Origin: Pseudomonadota bacterium | GTDB taxonomy: Bacteria; Pseudomonadota; Gammaproteobacteria; Berkiellales; Berkiellaceae | Assembly (NCBI GenBank): GCA_018241965.1 | Contig: JAFECS010000023.1 | Coordinates: 1 to 52,705, forward strand | Direction of reading: 5' to 3' | Length of the DNA stretch: 52,705 nucleotides | Shown here: piece by piece, positions 24,455 through 33,313 of the stretch | Layout of the letters: each line of letters begins with the position of its first letter | How positions within the stretch are numbered: the stretch's first letter is position 1 | The notes under the pieces: model-generated | What the model saw: only the letters and a program-made list of their open reading frames with translations | The model's database searches: none | What the model was told of the DNA's origin: nothing | Program-made: the position numbers and the translations under genes

Positions 24455-26053
24455 TTATAAATGTTCATGACGCGCTATAAAATGTGTTACCTCGGCCTCA
24501 ACTTCCAAATAGCTATTAATTCTATCGCGCACTATTAAATCATGTTTAATAGTGCGTTCGTGTTGACGTAGATGAACTAGCCATGTTTCTACTAAAAATG
24601 TTTCGAAGAATATATTGGGCTTTTCAATATCTTCAAATATCTCCCAAAAGTATGCTCCGGTTCGTAAACGTTGTCTTTTAATGAAGTGTATGTCTTTTAA
24701 GAATGCATGCCGGTTAGCAGCACAAACCGTATAACGTAATGTGACGAGCACAGGGCCATCTTCGTTTTGGATGGGCACAGCTATATTAGGATCGCGCCAG
24801 TGTTTAGAGGGCGTGATATCAATTAAACTATCACGATGTAGCGGCCAGAACTTGGTTAATAATAGCGTAAACAATATTAAAAAGCCTGAAATATAATGCG
24901 CGTGGGATATCCCCACATAGTTGCTCAGTTGGCCCCAGAGTGCACTGCCAATAGACATCGCACCAAATTGAATCGTCATATATAGCGCAATACCACGACC
25001 TCTAACCCAGTCTGGTAATGCAAGCTGGGCTAAACTGCCTAATGTCGGCAAAATCGTAATCCAAGCAATACCGGCAATAAAGCTGGCAACTAAACCTACC
25101 ACAGGATGATGGGTTGCGCCAAAAAGTAATAAGGCAATAGCCGTTTCTACGGTGGCCAGGGCAACAAGCTCATCGGCATTATATTTAGATCGAAGATCAT
25201 GTAATAAAAAGGACCCAACAATAGCGCCCATGCCAACCATGCCAAGAAGTAAACCGTAAAACAGGGCCCCACTCTTAACTTGTTCATTGGCAACCAAGGG
25301 CATGAGTGCCCAATAACAACTAGCAAAGAATAAAAATCCAGAACCCCTTACTATGCTAGCACGTAGTCGTAAATTAGCACTTGCGTGTCTTAATCCTAAT
25401 TTCATTGAACCGAAGAATTTTTCCGCAGGGTGTTTTGAGTTTTTTTTATGAATTGGTTTCCACCAAAACAGCGCTGCAATAATGCCAAGATTACTAAGGC
25501 TATTCACTAAAAAGGGACAAAACATGCCAGAAAAAACAAGAATAATGCCCGTCAAGGCAGGCCCAATAGCACGACTCAAATTCATGCTTATGCCATTGAG
25601 CGTAATTGCTTTTGTTAATTCATCTCTTTGTACAACTTCTGGAATAATAGCTTGCCAACTAGGATAAATAATGGCGGCGCCAGCACCTGACAAAAAAGTG
25701 AATAGCAGTAATAATCCAGGTGTAATGTATTGATAATAAACTAACCAGGTTAAGATACTCATTGTGATTGTCAACAGGACTTGTACAAGGATAATGAGTT
25801 TCCTTTTATCTAGAATATCTGCAAGTGACCCTGCAGGGAAAGCAAATAAAAATAGTGGAAAAACTGTGGATGCCTGAACGAGTGAAACCAACAGAGCACT
25901 GGAATTAAGTTCAATCATTAACCATCCAGCAGCAGCATTTTGCATCCAAGTGCCAATGTTGGAGAACAATGTTGCTAACCACAATATTAAAAATACGCGG
26001 TTAGCTAAAGGGCTCCAGGCCTTCATTGAATTAGCAAAATTAATTTTAAACAC
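24455..26053 (-). CDS. MFS transporter (MFS_3/EntS-like) with soluble C-terminal domain
   Basis: A 532-residue inner-membrane protein of the major facilitator superfamily. The first 410 residues hold about 12 hydrophobic segments, with the family blocks LFSNIGTWMQNAAAGWLM, AGSLADILDKRK (motif A) and GAGAAIIYPSWQAIIPE typical of MFS_3 exporters. The last 120 residues are soluble (about 415-532), as in MFS_3 members that carry an antibiotic-biosynthesis-monooxygenase-like domain. The substrate is not predictable. The frame opens at GTG 26053; the ATG at 26026 (MKAWSPLANRVF) is an equally reasonable start. It is monocistronic. Confidence 0.85.
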   Translation of the reverse strand: MFKINFANSMKAWSPLANRVFLILWLATLFSNIGTWMQNAAAGWLMIELNSSALLVSLVQASTVFPLFLFAFPAGSLADILDKRKLIILVQVLLTITMSILTWLVYYQYITPGLLLLFTFLSGAGAAIIYPSWQAIIPEVVQRDELTKAITLNGISMNLSRAIGPALTGIILVFSGMFCPFLVNSLSNLGIIAALFWWKPIHKKNSKHPAEKFFGSMKLGLRHASANLRLRASIVRGSGFLFFASCYWALMPLVANEQVKSGALFYGLLLGMVGMGAIVGSFLLHDLRSKYNADELVALATVETAIALLLFGATHHPVVGLVASFIAGIAWITILPTLGSLAQLALPDWVRGRGIALYMTIQFGAMSIGSALWGQLSNYVGISHAHYISGFLILFTLLLTKFWPLHRDSLIDITPSKHWRDPNIAVPIQNEDGPVLVTLRYTVCAANRHAFLKDIHFIKRQRLRTGAYFWEIFEDIEKPNIFFETFLVETWLVHLRQHERTIKHDLIVRDRINSYLEVEAEVTHFIARHEHL

Positions 26054-26182
26054 GCCTAAATGTCGATCTCTGTTCTAATAAGTGTAGTTTTTCTTAAGTT
26101 TGTTGTATATGGAAAAATAGTATGAACTGGATATGCTATCGCAGGGCAGGCTAACCCTCTCTCAATCTTATTCAAGAGATTA

Positions 26183-26310
26183 CCCCTCACCCTAACCCTC
26201 TCCCTCACGGGGAGAGGGGATCAGATCTAAAATTTGGTTTCTTTCCTTCTCCCCTTGAGGGAGAAGGTGGCCAACGGCCGGATGAGGGGAATATCTTAAT
26301 TAGGGTGAGG
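26183..26310. repeat. Composite palindromic repeat, related to 13965-14013
   Basis: The element starts with the same CCCCTCACCCTAACCC arm as the repeat between gcvPB and gcvPA. It continues with a hairpin CCTCTCCC/GGGAGAGG, a second hairpin CCTTCTCCCC/GGGAGAAGG and a GGCC-AAC-GGCC segment. It closes with TTAGGGTGAGG (26300-26310), complementary to 26185-26195. It occupies most of the gap between the MFS and DUF502 genes. Confidence 0.8.
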
Positions 26311-26315
26311 AGTGT

Positions 26316-26897
26316 TTAAACATTCTTTTTCGCTCCCGTCATACCCGCCGTTAAAATAAAACTCATTGCCTCATTAACAGACCAATCCAATGGGGTAATG
26401 GCTTTACGCGGCACAACGGTGGCGATGCCACCTACCATGTAACTTAAAGGTATATAAACCAACACTTCATCTTCTGAACCCAGCGCAGGTGTCATGGTGG
26501 TTAAAACATCTTTGGTCACAAAGCCCATCACTTTGCCAAATTTAGTTTGCACCATCACGGCTTGCTGGGCACTTTGATTGCTTTTATCAAAAAAGTTCAA
26601 CAGATCTTGAATAGCGTTGTAGATAGTTTTGATAAAGGGTATTTTTTTGACTATGGTATCAGCTTGTTGGTAAATTTTTCTGACCATCCAGGCATTGACC
26701 AGTAAGCCCAACATAAAAATTAATAACACCCCAACAATAATACCCAACCCCTCAAAATAATATTCAGGTGGAATGTGTTGACGTATATATTGCCCAAAAA
26801 AAGCTTCTATACTGGTAAACAGCCAAAGCACTATAGAAATGGTCATCGCAATAGGCACAAAGGCCTTTATGCCATTCCAGAAAATTCTTCCTATCAT
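26316..26897 (-). CDS. DUF502 family membrane protein
   Basis: A 193-residue inner-membrane protein with two helices (about 10-32 and 48-70) and a C-terminal soluble domain containing KKIPFIKTIYNAIQDLL, FGKVMGFVTKD and VLVYIPLSYMVGGIATVVPR, which identify DUF502. The function of the family is unknown. Its start overlaps the stop of the upstream gene by four bases (ATGA), so the two are translationally coupled. Confidence 0.88.
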   Translation of the reverse strand: MIGRIFWNGIKAFVPIAMTISIVLWLFTSIEAFFGQYIRQHIPPEYYFEGLGIIVGVLLIFMLGLLVNAWMVRKIYQQADTIVKKIPFIKTIYNAIQDLLNFFDKSNQSAQQAVMVQTKFGKVMGFVTKDVLTTMTPALGSEDEVLVYIPLSYMVGGIATVVPRKAITPLDWSVNEAMSFILTAGMTGAKKNV

Positions 26898-27769
26898 ATT
26901 TTTGCCTTATATTTGGTATCAAAAGTTTGATGTCGTTCATCAATAGCCGCTAATTTTGCCACATTAGATTGATATTTTTTATTGGTCGTCAATAATGTCA
27001 AAAAGGCTGATTGATCCACTTGGAGATCAGATTCTGTTAAGACACCCATTTGTTCAATCTGCGCAAAGGTCGGCGGTGTGCTGTGTTGCTGTATGAAAGC
27101 GGCATATGCGCCGTCATATAAAGATTGCATGCGCTTAATTTCAAATATAAATTCGTTGTTTAAGGGCTCTTTTACTTCATCTGCCTTTTCTAATTTAATG
27201 TTCACCATTGCCTTTAACACGTAAGGCCACTCAATATCTTTGGTTCTATAGATATAAAGTTGAACCATTGAGCCAAATAAATTTGCCAGCATATTACCTA
27301 CCCCGGTAAGCGCCACCAGTGCATAGCTTGCCGCTAAAGGAAGTGTCAGCGCCATGTTAAGCGGCGTGGCTAAATACCCTGCAGCAATGACAATTGTCCA
27401 TAAAGCGCTAATACCCAAAGCACCCCACAGTAACCTCACCCCATACTGACTTACCAAATTGGTTGTCCATTCATTATTTTGTTTTTTGTAAGGTCTTTTA
27501 AAAATCATGCCTTCAATCAATGCCGGGATCAAGGCAAAAGTCCCAAAAACACCCCCCAAAAGCGGGCCTACTAATTTATTCAATGCCTTAGGAAGATCAA
27601 ATAGTTTTGAGCCACGTTCAATTTCAAAAAACAATCCTAAAAATCCCTGCGGTAAAAAGTTGAGCAACCCTTGACCTAAATCTCTGCCAATTTGATACCC
27701 TCCTAAACACCAAGTATAACCTGCGGCAAAACGCGCATTTTCTCTGTTGTTAATAACACCGTTTAACAT
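26894..27769 (-). CDS. Hypothetical multi-pass membrane protein coupled to DUF502
   Basis: I do not recognise this 291-residue protein. It has several hydrophobic segments, roughly at 35-50, 70-90, 112-135 and 140-165, and a soluble, charged C-terminal third (about 190-291) that looks helical. The ATG has AGGAATAAACC upstream. The ATGA overlap with the DUF502 gene suggests the two products work together. It lies 24 bases after ybbP, so it may belong to the same transcript as ybbA-ybbP. Confidence 0.75.
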   Translation of the reverse strand: MLNGVINNRENARFAAGYTWCLGGYQIGRDLGQGLLNFLPQGFLGLFFEIERGSKLFDLPKALNKLVGPLLGGVFGTFALIPALIEGMIFKRPYKKQNNEWTTNLVSQYGVRLLWGALGISALWTIVIAAGYLATPLNMALTLPLAASYALVALTGVGNMLANLFGSMVQLYIYRTKDIEWPYVLKAMVNIKLEKADEVKEPLNNEFIFEIKRMQSLYDGAYAAFIQQHSTPPTFAQIEQMGVLTESDLQVDQSAFLTLLTTNKKYQSNVAKLAAIDERHQTFDTKYKAKI

Positions 27770-27793
27770 GGTTTATTCCTTCATTTAATGGTA

Positions 27794-30259
27794 TTAGTTT
27801 GTTTGTCTTAACAACCATAATGGTGATAATTGAAAAACTTTTCTTGTCCCAATAAGGCCAAAAATCATCACGGTGAGTGTACTTGCCAGCACGGCCAAGG
27901 CAACCGCGGTGTAGTGTATCGTGAGCGGCATCTCGAAAAACCGATGTGCCAAATCTTTGGCTATCACTACGGCCATAAAGCAACCCGTTATCCCTGCGAG
28001 CAATCCTAACACACCAAATTCAATCAACAATATTTTGCTCACTAAATACTTATTGGCGCCCAAAATTTGCAGCATGGCGCTTTCAGTAAGGCGCTCTTTA
28101 AGCGAAGACAAAACACTGGCATACATAATGAGTACGCCAAGTAAAAATACCAGTGTTAATAATAAGGTAATGCCCATCGAAACTTTATTTATTATTTCTC
28201 TGGCTTTTTGAATTAAAGCATCAATATCAATGATGGATATTTGCACAAACTCCTTGGTTAAAGACATGAGATTTGACTTCTCACTGGTTGGCAAATAAAT
28301 GCTGGTAATATAAGAATGTGAAAAATGATCAAGCACTTTGGGCGGGAATATCACAAAAAAATTAGGTTTAAAGCTTTCCCATTGCACCGTTCTTATTTGT
28401 ACGATTTTTCCTGTGATCACCTTGTCGGCAATTTGAAAACTGATGGTATCTTGAAGTTTAAGCCCCTGCCTTTGAGAAAATTTTTCTTCAATAGAGATAA
28501 GCGATTGTCCTTCTTGAACCGTTTGCCAATTGACACCTTGGACCACTTGATTATCTTTGGGTAACTCTTTCATCCAGGTTAAATTTATCGGACGTTGTAA
28601 ACCTTTTTTATTCTCAGATGTCTGATCCCATTGCTCAATAGACTTGCCATTAATATGGCTCATGCGTCCACGCACAATAGGATAAAAATGCACATCCTTG
28701 ATATTTTTGTTAGCAAACCATTGTTGCAATGCTTCAAGCTGATTGTCTTGTATGTTTAATAAAAAATAATTTGGGGTGCTGATGGGTAACTCATTTTTCC
28801 ATGTTGTCATAAAGTCTTTTTGAATGATATGAATCAGCATTAAAAAGGTAATCACTAAGGTAAACACCAACCATTGGATGATGCTATTACTTTTATGACG
28901 CACCATATAAGTAATGGCGAACCGCCAAGTTATAGGCCCGCGGTTTAAGTGTTCAAAACCGCGCCAGGCAATATAAGCTAAGGCAAAAGCAAGTATACTA
29001 ATAAGCAAAATAAGACGTCCTAATTCAAGGGCTACATTTGCTTCTTGAAGATAAAAATAAAATAAACTCGATAAAGTCAAAACCGATAGTAATGCTAACA
29101 ACCAGCTTAAACGCGATTGCGGTACTCTTTGTCGTTGTAGCAAGTGCATAGGACTTACCTGCCTAAGTGCGACAATGGGCCCTAAGGCAAAACCAATGAG
29201 AATGAGTAACGCGCTTATTACACCAAGCGCCCCCCCTTGCCAGTTTATTTTAAGCACCGCCTGGGAAAATTCACTATTTTTCAGCAAAAAGACGGCCATA
29301 AAATAGCCTGCGACAATGGCAAACAGAATAACGATAAAGGCCATCAGACATAAAGCAATAAATTGCGTTTGAATAATAAGACTGTTATTGGCGCCAAAAC
29401 TTTTCCAAACGGCAATACTTTTTTGTTGTCGGACACTGTATTGATGGGCACATAAGGCAATAACGATGCCGGCTAGTATAAACTGTATTAAAATAATCAC
29501 TGCCACATAGCGTTGTGCAACTATGAGCACACGGTTAATAGCAGGACGATTTTGTGTCGCGCTCACCCAAGTAATATCCGCATTATTGTCTTTAAAATGC
29601 AGCTTATATGCGCTCAGCTTTTCTACTGTGGCAGCAAGTAACAATCTATAGGTAGCGCGGCTACCTTCTTGCAACACCCCCATAGCGGGTAAATCTTTGG
29701 CATTGACATAAGCCACTGGCGCTAATGCACTACTATCTGATAAGGCTATTGGCCTGTCTTTTAAGATCCCAGCCACTGTCAGTGTCGCATCGCCCACCTT
29801 GACCATGTCATTGATTTGCACATTTAATTTTAGTGCCAAAGTGTCTTGTAAATAAATGTGTCCTAAAGGAGGCGGACCTTGTATTTCTTGAATTGTTGGT
29901 GTTGCGATACTTAACTTGCCTCTTAAGGGAAACTCCCCGCTAATGGCACTTATTGACACAAGTTCTGCTTTATCATTCACCATGATCATGCTAAAAAAAT
30001 CAATCACATTTGCCGCTTTTAACCCCATCTCGCTTGCGACCTGTTGATAATCTAAAGATAGGGGATCGGGGGATTCCACAAGCAAATCTGCTCCTAACAA
30101 GGTGGCTGCTTCCTTGTTCATCGCAGTATCTAATGCTTGCGTCAGCGTAAGTAAAGTTGTGATGGAAAATATGGCCAAAAATAATGCCATGGCCATTATT
30201 TTAAATTCAGCATGATGTCTTTGGCGCCATGTATTTAAGACCGTTAACTTTAGCAACAT
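27794..30259 (-). CDS. ybbP: ABC transporter permease YbbP (FtsX-like)
   Basis: An 821-residue permease with two FtsX/MacB-type permease regions (about 250-370 and 690-815) and extracytoplasmic domains between hydrophobic segments, at least eight to ten helices in all. It starts one base after the ybbA stop, so the two are coupled. Divergent tesA completes the ybbA-ybbP/tesA arrangement known from E. coli. The YbbAP substrate is not settled; MacB-type mechanotransmission of hydrophobic compounds or envelope factors is inferred from the fold. Confidence 0.92.
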   Translation of the reverse strand: MLLKLTVLNTWRQRHHAEFKIMAMALFLAIFSITTLLTLTQALDTAMNKEAATLLGADLLVESPDPLSLDYQQVASEMGLKAANVIDFFSMIMVNDKAELVSISAISGEFPLRGKLSIATPTIQEIQGPPPLGHIYLQDTLALKLNVQINDMVKVGDATLTVAGILKDRPIALSDSSALAPVAYVNAKDLPAMGVLQEGSRATYRLLLAATVEKLSAYKLHFKDNNADITWVSATQNRPAINRVLIVAQRYVAVIILIQFILAGIVIALCAHQYSVRQQKSIAVWKSFGANNSLIIQTQFIALCLMAFIVILFAIVAGYFMAVFLLKNSEFSQAVLKINWQGGALGVISALLILIGFALGPIVALRQVSPMHLLQRQRVPQSRLSWLLALLSVLTLSSLFYFYLQEANVALELGRLILLISILAFALAYIAWRGFEHLNRGPITWRFAITYMVRHKSNSIIQWLVFTLVITFLMLIHIIQKDFMTTWKNELPISTPNYFLLNIQDNQLEALQQWFANKNIKDVHFYPIVRGRMSHINGKSIEQWDQTSENKKGLQRPINLTWMKELPKDNQVVQGVNWQTVQEGQSLISIEEKFSQRQGLKLQDTISFQIADKVITGKIVQIRTVQWESFKPNFFVIFPPKVLDHFSHSYITSIYLPTSEKSNLMSLTKEFVQISIIDIDALIQKAREIINKVSMGITLLLTLVFLLGVLIMYASVLSSLKERLTESAMLQILGANKYLVSKILLIEFGVLGLLAGITGCFMAVVIAKDLAHRFFEMPLTIHYTAVALAVLASTLTVMIFGLIGTRKVFQLSPLWLLRQTN

Positions 30260-30260
30260 G

Positions 30261-30938
30261 TTAAGTATCCTGCTTTAAGTGTAATTTTCCTTGTTCTAAA
30301 ACATAAACACTGCCACATTTTTGCGCTAAATTGAGATCATGGGTCACAAATATCAACGTCGTCTTTAATTGATGTTGCAAAGTAAACAACAAGGCTATTA
30401 TTGCATCACCCGTGTTGGTATCTAAACAACCTGTAGGTTCATCGGCAAATAATATCTTAGGCTTAATCGCATAAGCACGCGCAATGGCAACACGTTGTTG
30501 TTCTCCGCCTGAAAGTTGATAGGGATAGTGCGTCAGCCTGTGGTGTAAACCCACTTTTGTTAAGATCTCTTGCGCCTGTTCTTTGGGATGCGGTTTTTGG
30601 CAAAGCTCTAAAGGCAACATGACATTTTCTTGCGCAGTTAAGGAAGGAAGTAATTCAAAATTTTGAAAAACAAAACCCACTTTACCCAAACGTAATCTTG
30701 CTCTTTGATCTTCAGTCTGTTTACTTAAAGACACCCCATCGACGACTATTTCTCCGCTCGTGGGTATATCTAGCCCTGCTAGTAAACTAAGTAGCGTTGT
30801 TTTGCCAGAACCTGAAGCCCCAGCAATCGCAACAGACTCTCCTTCATTGACCTTCAAATTGACCCCTTTTAGAATATCTATAGGTCTATCTAAAGTGGTA
30901 ATTCTTTTTTCAACATTTATGGCATCGATTATGGTCAT
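30261..30938 (-). CDS. ybbA: ABC transporter ATP-binding protein YbbA
   Basis: A 225-residue ATPase of the LolD/MacB group that powers YbbP. Walker A GASGSGKT is at 40-47, the Q-loop near 92, the signature LSGGEQQR at 142-149, Walker B with DEP at 166-168 and the switch histidine in FVTHD. The ATG has AGGGTG upstream. Its start codon is only 25 bases from the tesA start on the other strand, so the two promoters must overlap neighbouring coding sequence. Confidence 0.95.
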   Translation of the reverse strand: MTIIDAINVEKRITTLDRPIDILKGVNLKVNEGESVAIAGASGSGKTTLLSLLAGLDIPTSGEIVVDGVSLSKQTEDQRARLRLGKVGFVFQNFELLPSLTAQENVMLPLELCQKPHPKEQAQEILTKVGLHHRLTHYPYQLSGGEQQRVAIARAYAIKPKILFADEPTGCLDTNTGDAIIALLFTLQHQLKTTLIFVTHDLNLAQKCGSVYVLEQGKLHLKQDT

Positions 30939-30963
30939 CTTTCACCCTAAAAGTCTAAACATA

Positions 30964-31593
30964 ATGAAAAATCATTGGAAATATGTCCTCATTCTTTGCC
31001 TATTATATGTAATACCTTGTCTTCCTTGCCAGGCTCATCCGGTTCTCCTTGTGGTGGGAGATAGTCTAAGTGCAGCATATCAAATTCCACCTGAAGATGG
31101 TTGGGTTTCCCTATTAGAAAATAAACTAAAAAAAACTTACCCTAACATCAAAGTGGTAAATAGTAGCACTGTGGGGGATACCACGGGTAAATCCTTAGAA
31201 TACTTACCCGATTTACTTAACACCCATCATCCGGATATTGTGATTTTAGAACTGGGTGGAAATGATGGATTACGTGGTTTGAGTGTGCAATCAATACGTG
31301 ACAACTTAAGTAAAATGATAGAGTTATCTTTAAATGCCAAGGCTAAAGTACTATTAATAGGCATACGCTTGCCACCAAATTACGGCAAAGCTTATACCGA
31401 GAAATTCTATGAAAATTATTCACAATTAGCACAGCAATATCATATCGCGCTGGCTCCTTTTTTGCTTGAAAATGTGGCGTTAAATCCCAAACTGTTGTTT
31501 GAAGATCGTATACACCCTACCCGTGAGGCTCAGCCCATTTTGGTCGATAATGTGTATCCGTATCTTGTTCCATTACTCCCAGCAAACCCTTAA
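30964..31593 (+). CDS. tesA: TesA-type periplasmic acyl hydrolase (SGNH/GDSL)
   Basis: A 209-residue secreted esterase/thioesterase/lysophospholipase. The ATG at 30964 gives a signal peptide (MKNHWKYVLILCLLYVIPCL...) cut after about residue 24. Catalytic features are the nucleophile S34 in GDSL, the oxyanion glycine near 71, N100 in GGND, and the D181/H184 pair in DRIHPT. The frame extends upstream, but that part lies inside ybbA and lacks a signal sequence. Divergent placement from ybbA supports the assignment. The ribosome binding site is weak. Confidence 0.92.
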   Translation: MKNHWKYVLILCLLYVIPCLPCQAHPVLLVVGDSLSAAYQIPPEDGWVSLLENKLKKTYPNIKVVNSSTVGDTTGKSLEYLPDLLNTHHPDIVILELGGNDGLRGLSVQSIRDNLSKMIELSLNAKAKVLLIGIRLPPNYGKAYTEKFYENYSQLAQQYHIALAPFLLENVALNPKLLFEDRIHPTREAQPILVDNVYPYLVPLLPANP

Positions 31594-31657
31594 ATCCGCC
31601 TTTATCTTTTTATTGGTACCGTTAGTCGTATGTTAAGAGATTTGATTTCTATAACAG

Positions 31658-31663
31658 TATAAT
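31658..31663 (+). promoter_or_regulatory. -10 box for the coiled-coil gene
   Basis: A perfect TATAAT 57 bases before the ATG at 31720. The region 16-19 bases upstream has no good -35, so activity may need a regulator or an extended -10. Confidence 0.35.
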
Positions 31664-31719
31664 ATCGCCCGTTAGTTACATTGCGCACTAAAGTACTGTT
31701 TGTATCAAGGACTGCCCTC

Positions 31720-32589
31720 ATGAGCCATAAGCCTTTACAGCTTTTACAAAGCCAAGCTTCCGTAGTAACGGAAGGTTTAGCTTATGAGCGCAATATGAGG
31801 AAATATCAAGATTCACTACGATCCTTACAAGCAGCAGAACTTGCGCTTAAAGAAGATATTGAACACAAAAGCCAGCAACTTACTAACGATATCCGTGAGA
31901 TGGCTGTTGAATTTAATATCCTAAAAACAGAGCATATCCACATTGAATTTGAATTAAAACAAATTACGCATCCTGGCTGGCTAAGCCAGATTTATGCAAA
32001 CTGGCAACAAATGAGCATGTTAAAACAGGTGCAATCTGCTCTGGGTTTACATCAAACGCCTAATGCTGATGGCATTTTTAAAACCGCCCTAGAAATATCA
32101 CTTTTAAAAAATGCTGTCCAAGACACCAATCAAAAAGCACATACATTTGCCACTAAACTTGAAACTGTTTCAGAGAGTTCTTCTAAATTAACAGATACTT
32201 TGGGAAAAGTTGAGATCCTCTTAAACAAAGTAATCCGTATCGAAGCCACTTGCCAAGAAGTTGCAAACAATTTCCATACGCTATCTGAGCAACAAAAAAA
32301 GTTAATTGATGTTCATGAGCAAGTAAAAGGCCACGAAGAAATTATTGCCTCACTTGAAAATGCAGCACCAAGAAAAGACAGTTTAGTCAGTGCTGTTTTA
32401 GAAATTTCAAAAGGACAAACACCTGAAAGTGGCATCAAGCCTGTTTCACTGAAAATGACAGATGTGATCACAAGCAATGAATCCAGTTTGTTTCACCAGG
32501 ATACAGCGCAAACAAATGCGAATAGTGCGCAAATGGTAACAACGCTGCATACCGCAGAGCTTGCCATAACAACGGTGACAGAAAACTAA
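31720..32589 (+). CDS. Orphan coiled-coil protein, function unknown
   Basis: I do not recognise this 289-residue protein. The ATG at 31720 has AAGG about ten bases upstream; a TTG at 31681 is in frame but poor. There is no signal peptide or membrane segment. From about residue 20 to 75 and again from about 130 to 220 the sequence is highly charged with heptad-like leucine spacing, so it is probably a long coiled coil. One tryptophan-containing segment (HPGWLSQIYANWQQMSMLKQ) interrupts the two. The tail is rich in Ser, Thr, Asn and Gln. The gene is monocistronic, with tandem terminators after it. A structural, filament-associated or secreted role is possible but not shown. Confidence 0.8.
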   Translation: MSHKPLQLLQSQASVVTEGLAYERNMRKYQDSLRSLQAAELALKEDIEHKSQQLTNDIREMAVEFNILKTEHIHIEFELKQITHPGWLSQIYANWQQMSMLKQVQSALGLHQTPNADGIFKTALEISLLKNAVQDTNQKAHTFATKLETVSESSSKLTDTLGKVEILLNKVIRIEATCQEVANNFHTLSEQQKKLIDVHEQVKGHEEIIASLENAAPRKDSLVSAVLEISKGQTPESGIKPVSLKMTDVITSNESSLFHQDTAQTNANSAQMVTTLHTAELAITTVTEN

Positions 32590-32619
32590 TTTTCCCCCAC
32601 CCAAGGATGGGACCCTTTT

Positions 32620-32648
32620 GGCAATCTACTCCCATTGATTGCCTTTTT
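32620..32648 (+). terminator. Intrinsic terminator 1 after the coiled-coil gene
   Basis: GGCAATC (32620-32626) pairs with GATTGCC (32637-32643), followed by five T, 30 bases after the stop. Confidence 0.8.
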
Positions 32649-32676
32649 GCCTCGTCCCCCGACGGGGCATTTTTTT
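32649..32676 (+). terminator. Intrinsic terminator 2, in tandem
   Basis: GCCTCGTC (32649-32656) pairs with GACGGGGC (32661-32668, one G-U) around a CCCC loop, followed by seven T. With the preceding hairpin it makes a double terminator. Confidence 0.85.
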
Positions 32677-32781
32677 GTTTGAAAGCTAATTAAATCACCA
32701 AAATTATTCTTACTTTATTATTATCTCTCTATACGAACGCTCTTACAGTTGGTAAACTACCCGCAAAAAGTGAGAAGCGTA

Positions 32782-33267
32782 ATGCCCAGTATTTTTCGAA
32801 ACGAAAAATGGTTCGTTATTGGCAGCCTACTAGTGCTATTAGGCTCTGCTTTTATTGCTTATTATTTTTATTCAAGTTGGAAAACTCTCAACGTTGTCAA
32901 TTTACCTGTTCCAGACTGCGATCTTGCCAAAGGCACTTGTTATTCAAAACTTGATTCCGGCGAACAAGTCGCTTTGACCATTAAACCAACCCATATGCCG
33001 GTATTAACTTCTGTTTTATTAGAAGTGAAAACCGATAATATTTCCGTGAAAAAAATGTTTATTTATTTCAAAGGTGCGGAAATGAATATGGGTGAGTTTC
33101 GTTATACGTTGCTACGCCAAAAAGATGGGATTTATAGCACCCAAACCATATTACCTACTTGTATACACGATGATATGATTTGGCATGCGGTGGTGCATAT
33201 TGAAGCGAATAATAAGCACTATAGCGCGCCATTTGTGTTTGTGAACCATCGGCCAGATTCGGCGTAA
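32782..33267 (+). CDS. Membrane-anchored hypothetical protein with periplasmic domain
   Basis: A 161-residue protein started at ATG 32782, which has GAGAAG upstream; a TTG at 32749 is in frame. One N-terminal transmembrane helix (about 8-30) is followed by a small periplasmic domain with three cysteines, two of them in PDCDLAKGTC and one in LPTCIHDDMIWHA. The pattern AEMNMGEFRYTLL followed by the LPTC segment is familiar from uncharacterised gammaproteobacterial proteins, but I can assign no function. A copper or cytochrome-oxidase-related role would be speculation. It is monocistronic, ending at a hairpin shared with the opposing fba gene. Confidence 0.75.
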   Translation: MPSIFRNEKWFVIGSLLVLLGSAFIAYYFYSSWKTLNVVNLPVPDCDLAKGTCYSKLDSGEQVALTIKPTHMPVLTSVLLEVKTDNISVKKMFIYFKGAEMNMGEFRYTLLRQKDGIYSTQTILPTCIHDDMIWHAVVHIEANNKHYSAPFVFVNHRPDSA

Positions 33268-33269
33268 AA

Positions 33270-33298
33270 TTTCCCCCCTTTAAATAAAAGAGGGGAAA
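33270..33298. terminator. Bidirectional terminator between convergent genes
   Basis: Twelve-base arms with one mismatch (33270-33281 and 33287-33298) around a 5-base loop, with A/T-rich flanks on both sides, between the hypothetical gene and the class II aldolase gene. Confidence 0.65.
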
Positions 33299-33313
33299 CA
33301 GCATTTAATTTTC

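Noticed and set aside
27750..27983. Minus-strand frame overlapping the end of ybbP
   Set aside because: It is an alternative frame inside the conserved permease gene.
30760..30963. Longer start for tesA
   Set aside because: The added N terminus lies antisense inside ybbA and would bury the signal peptide.
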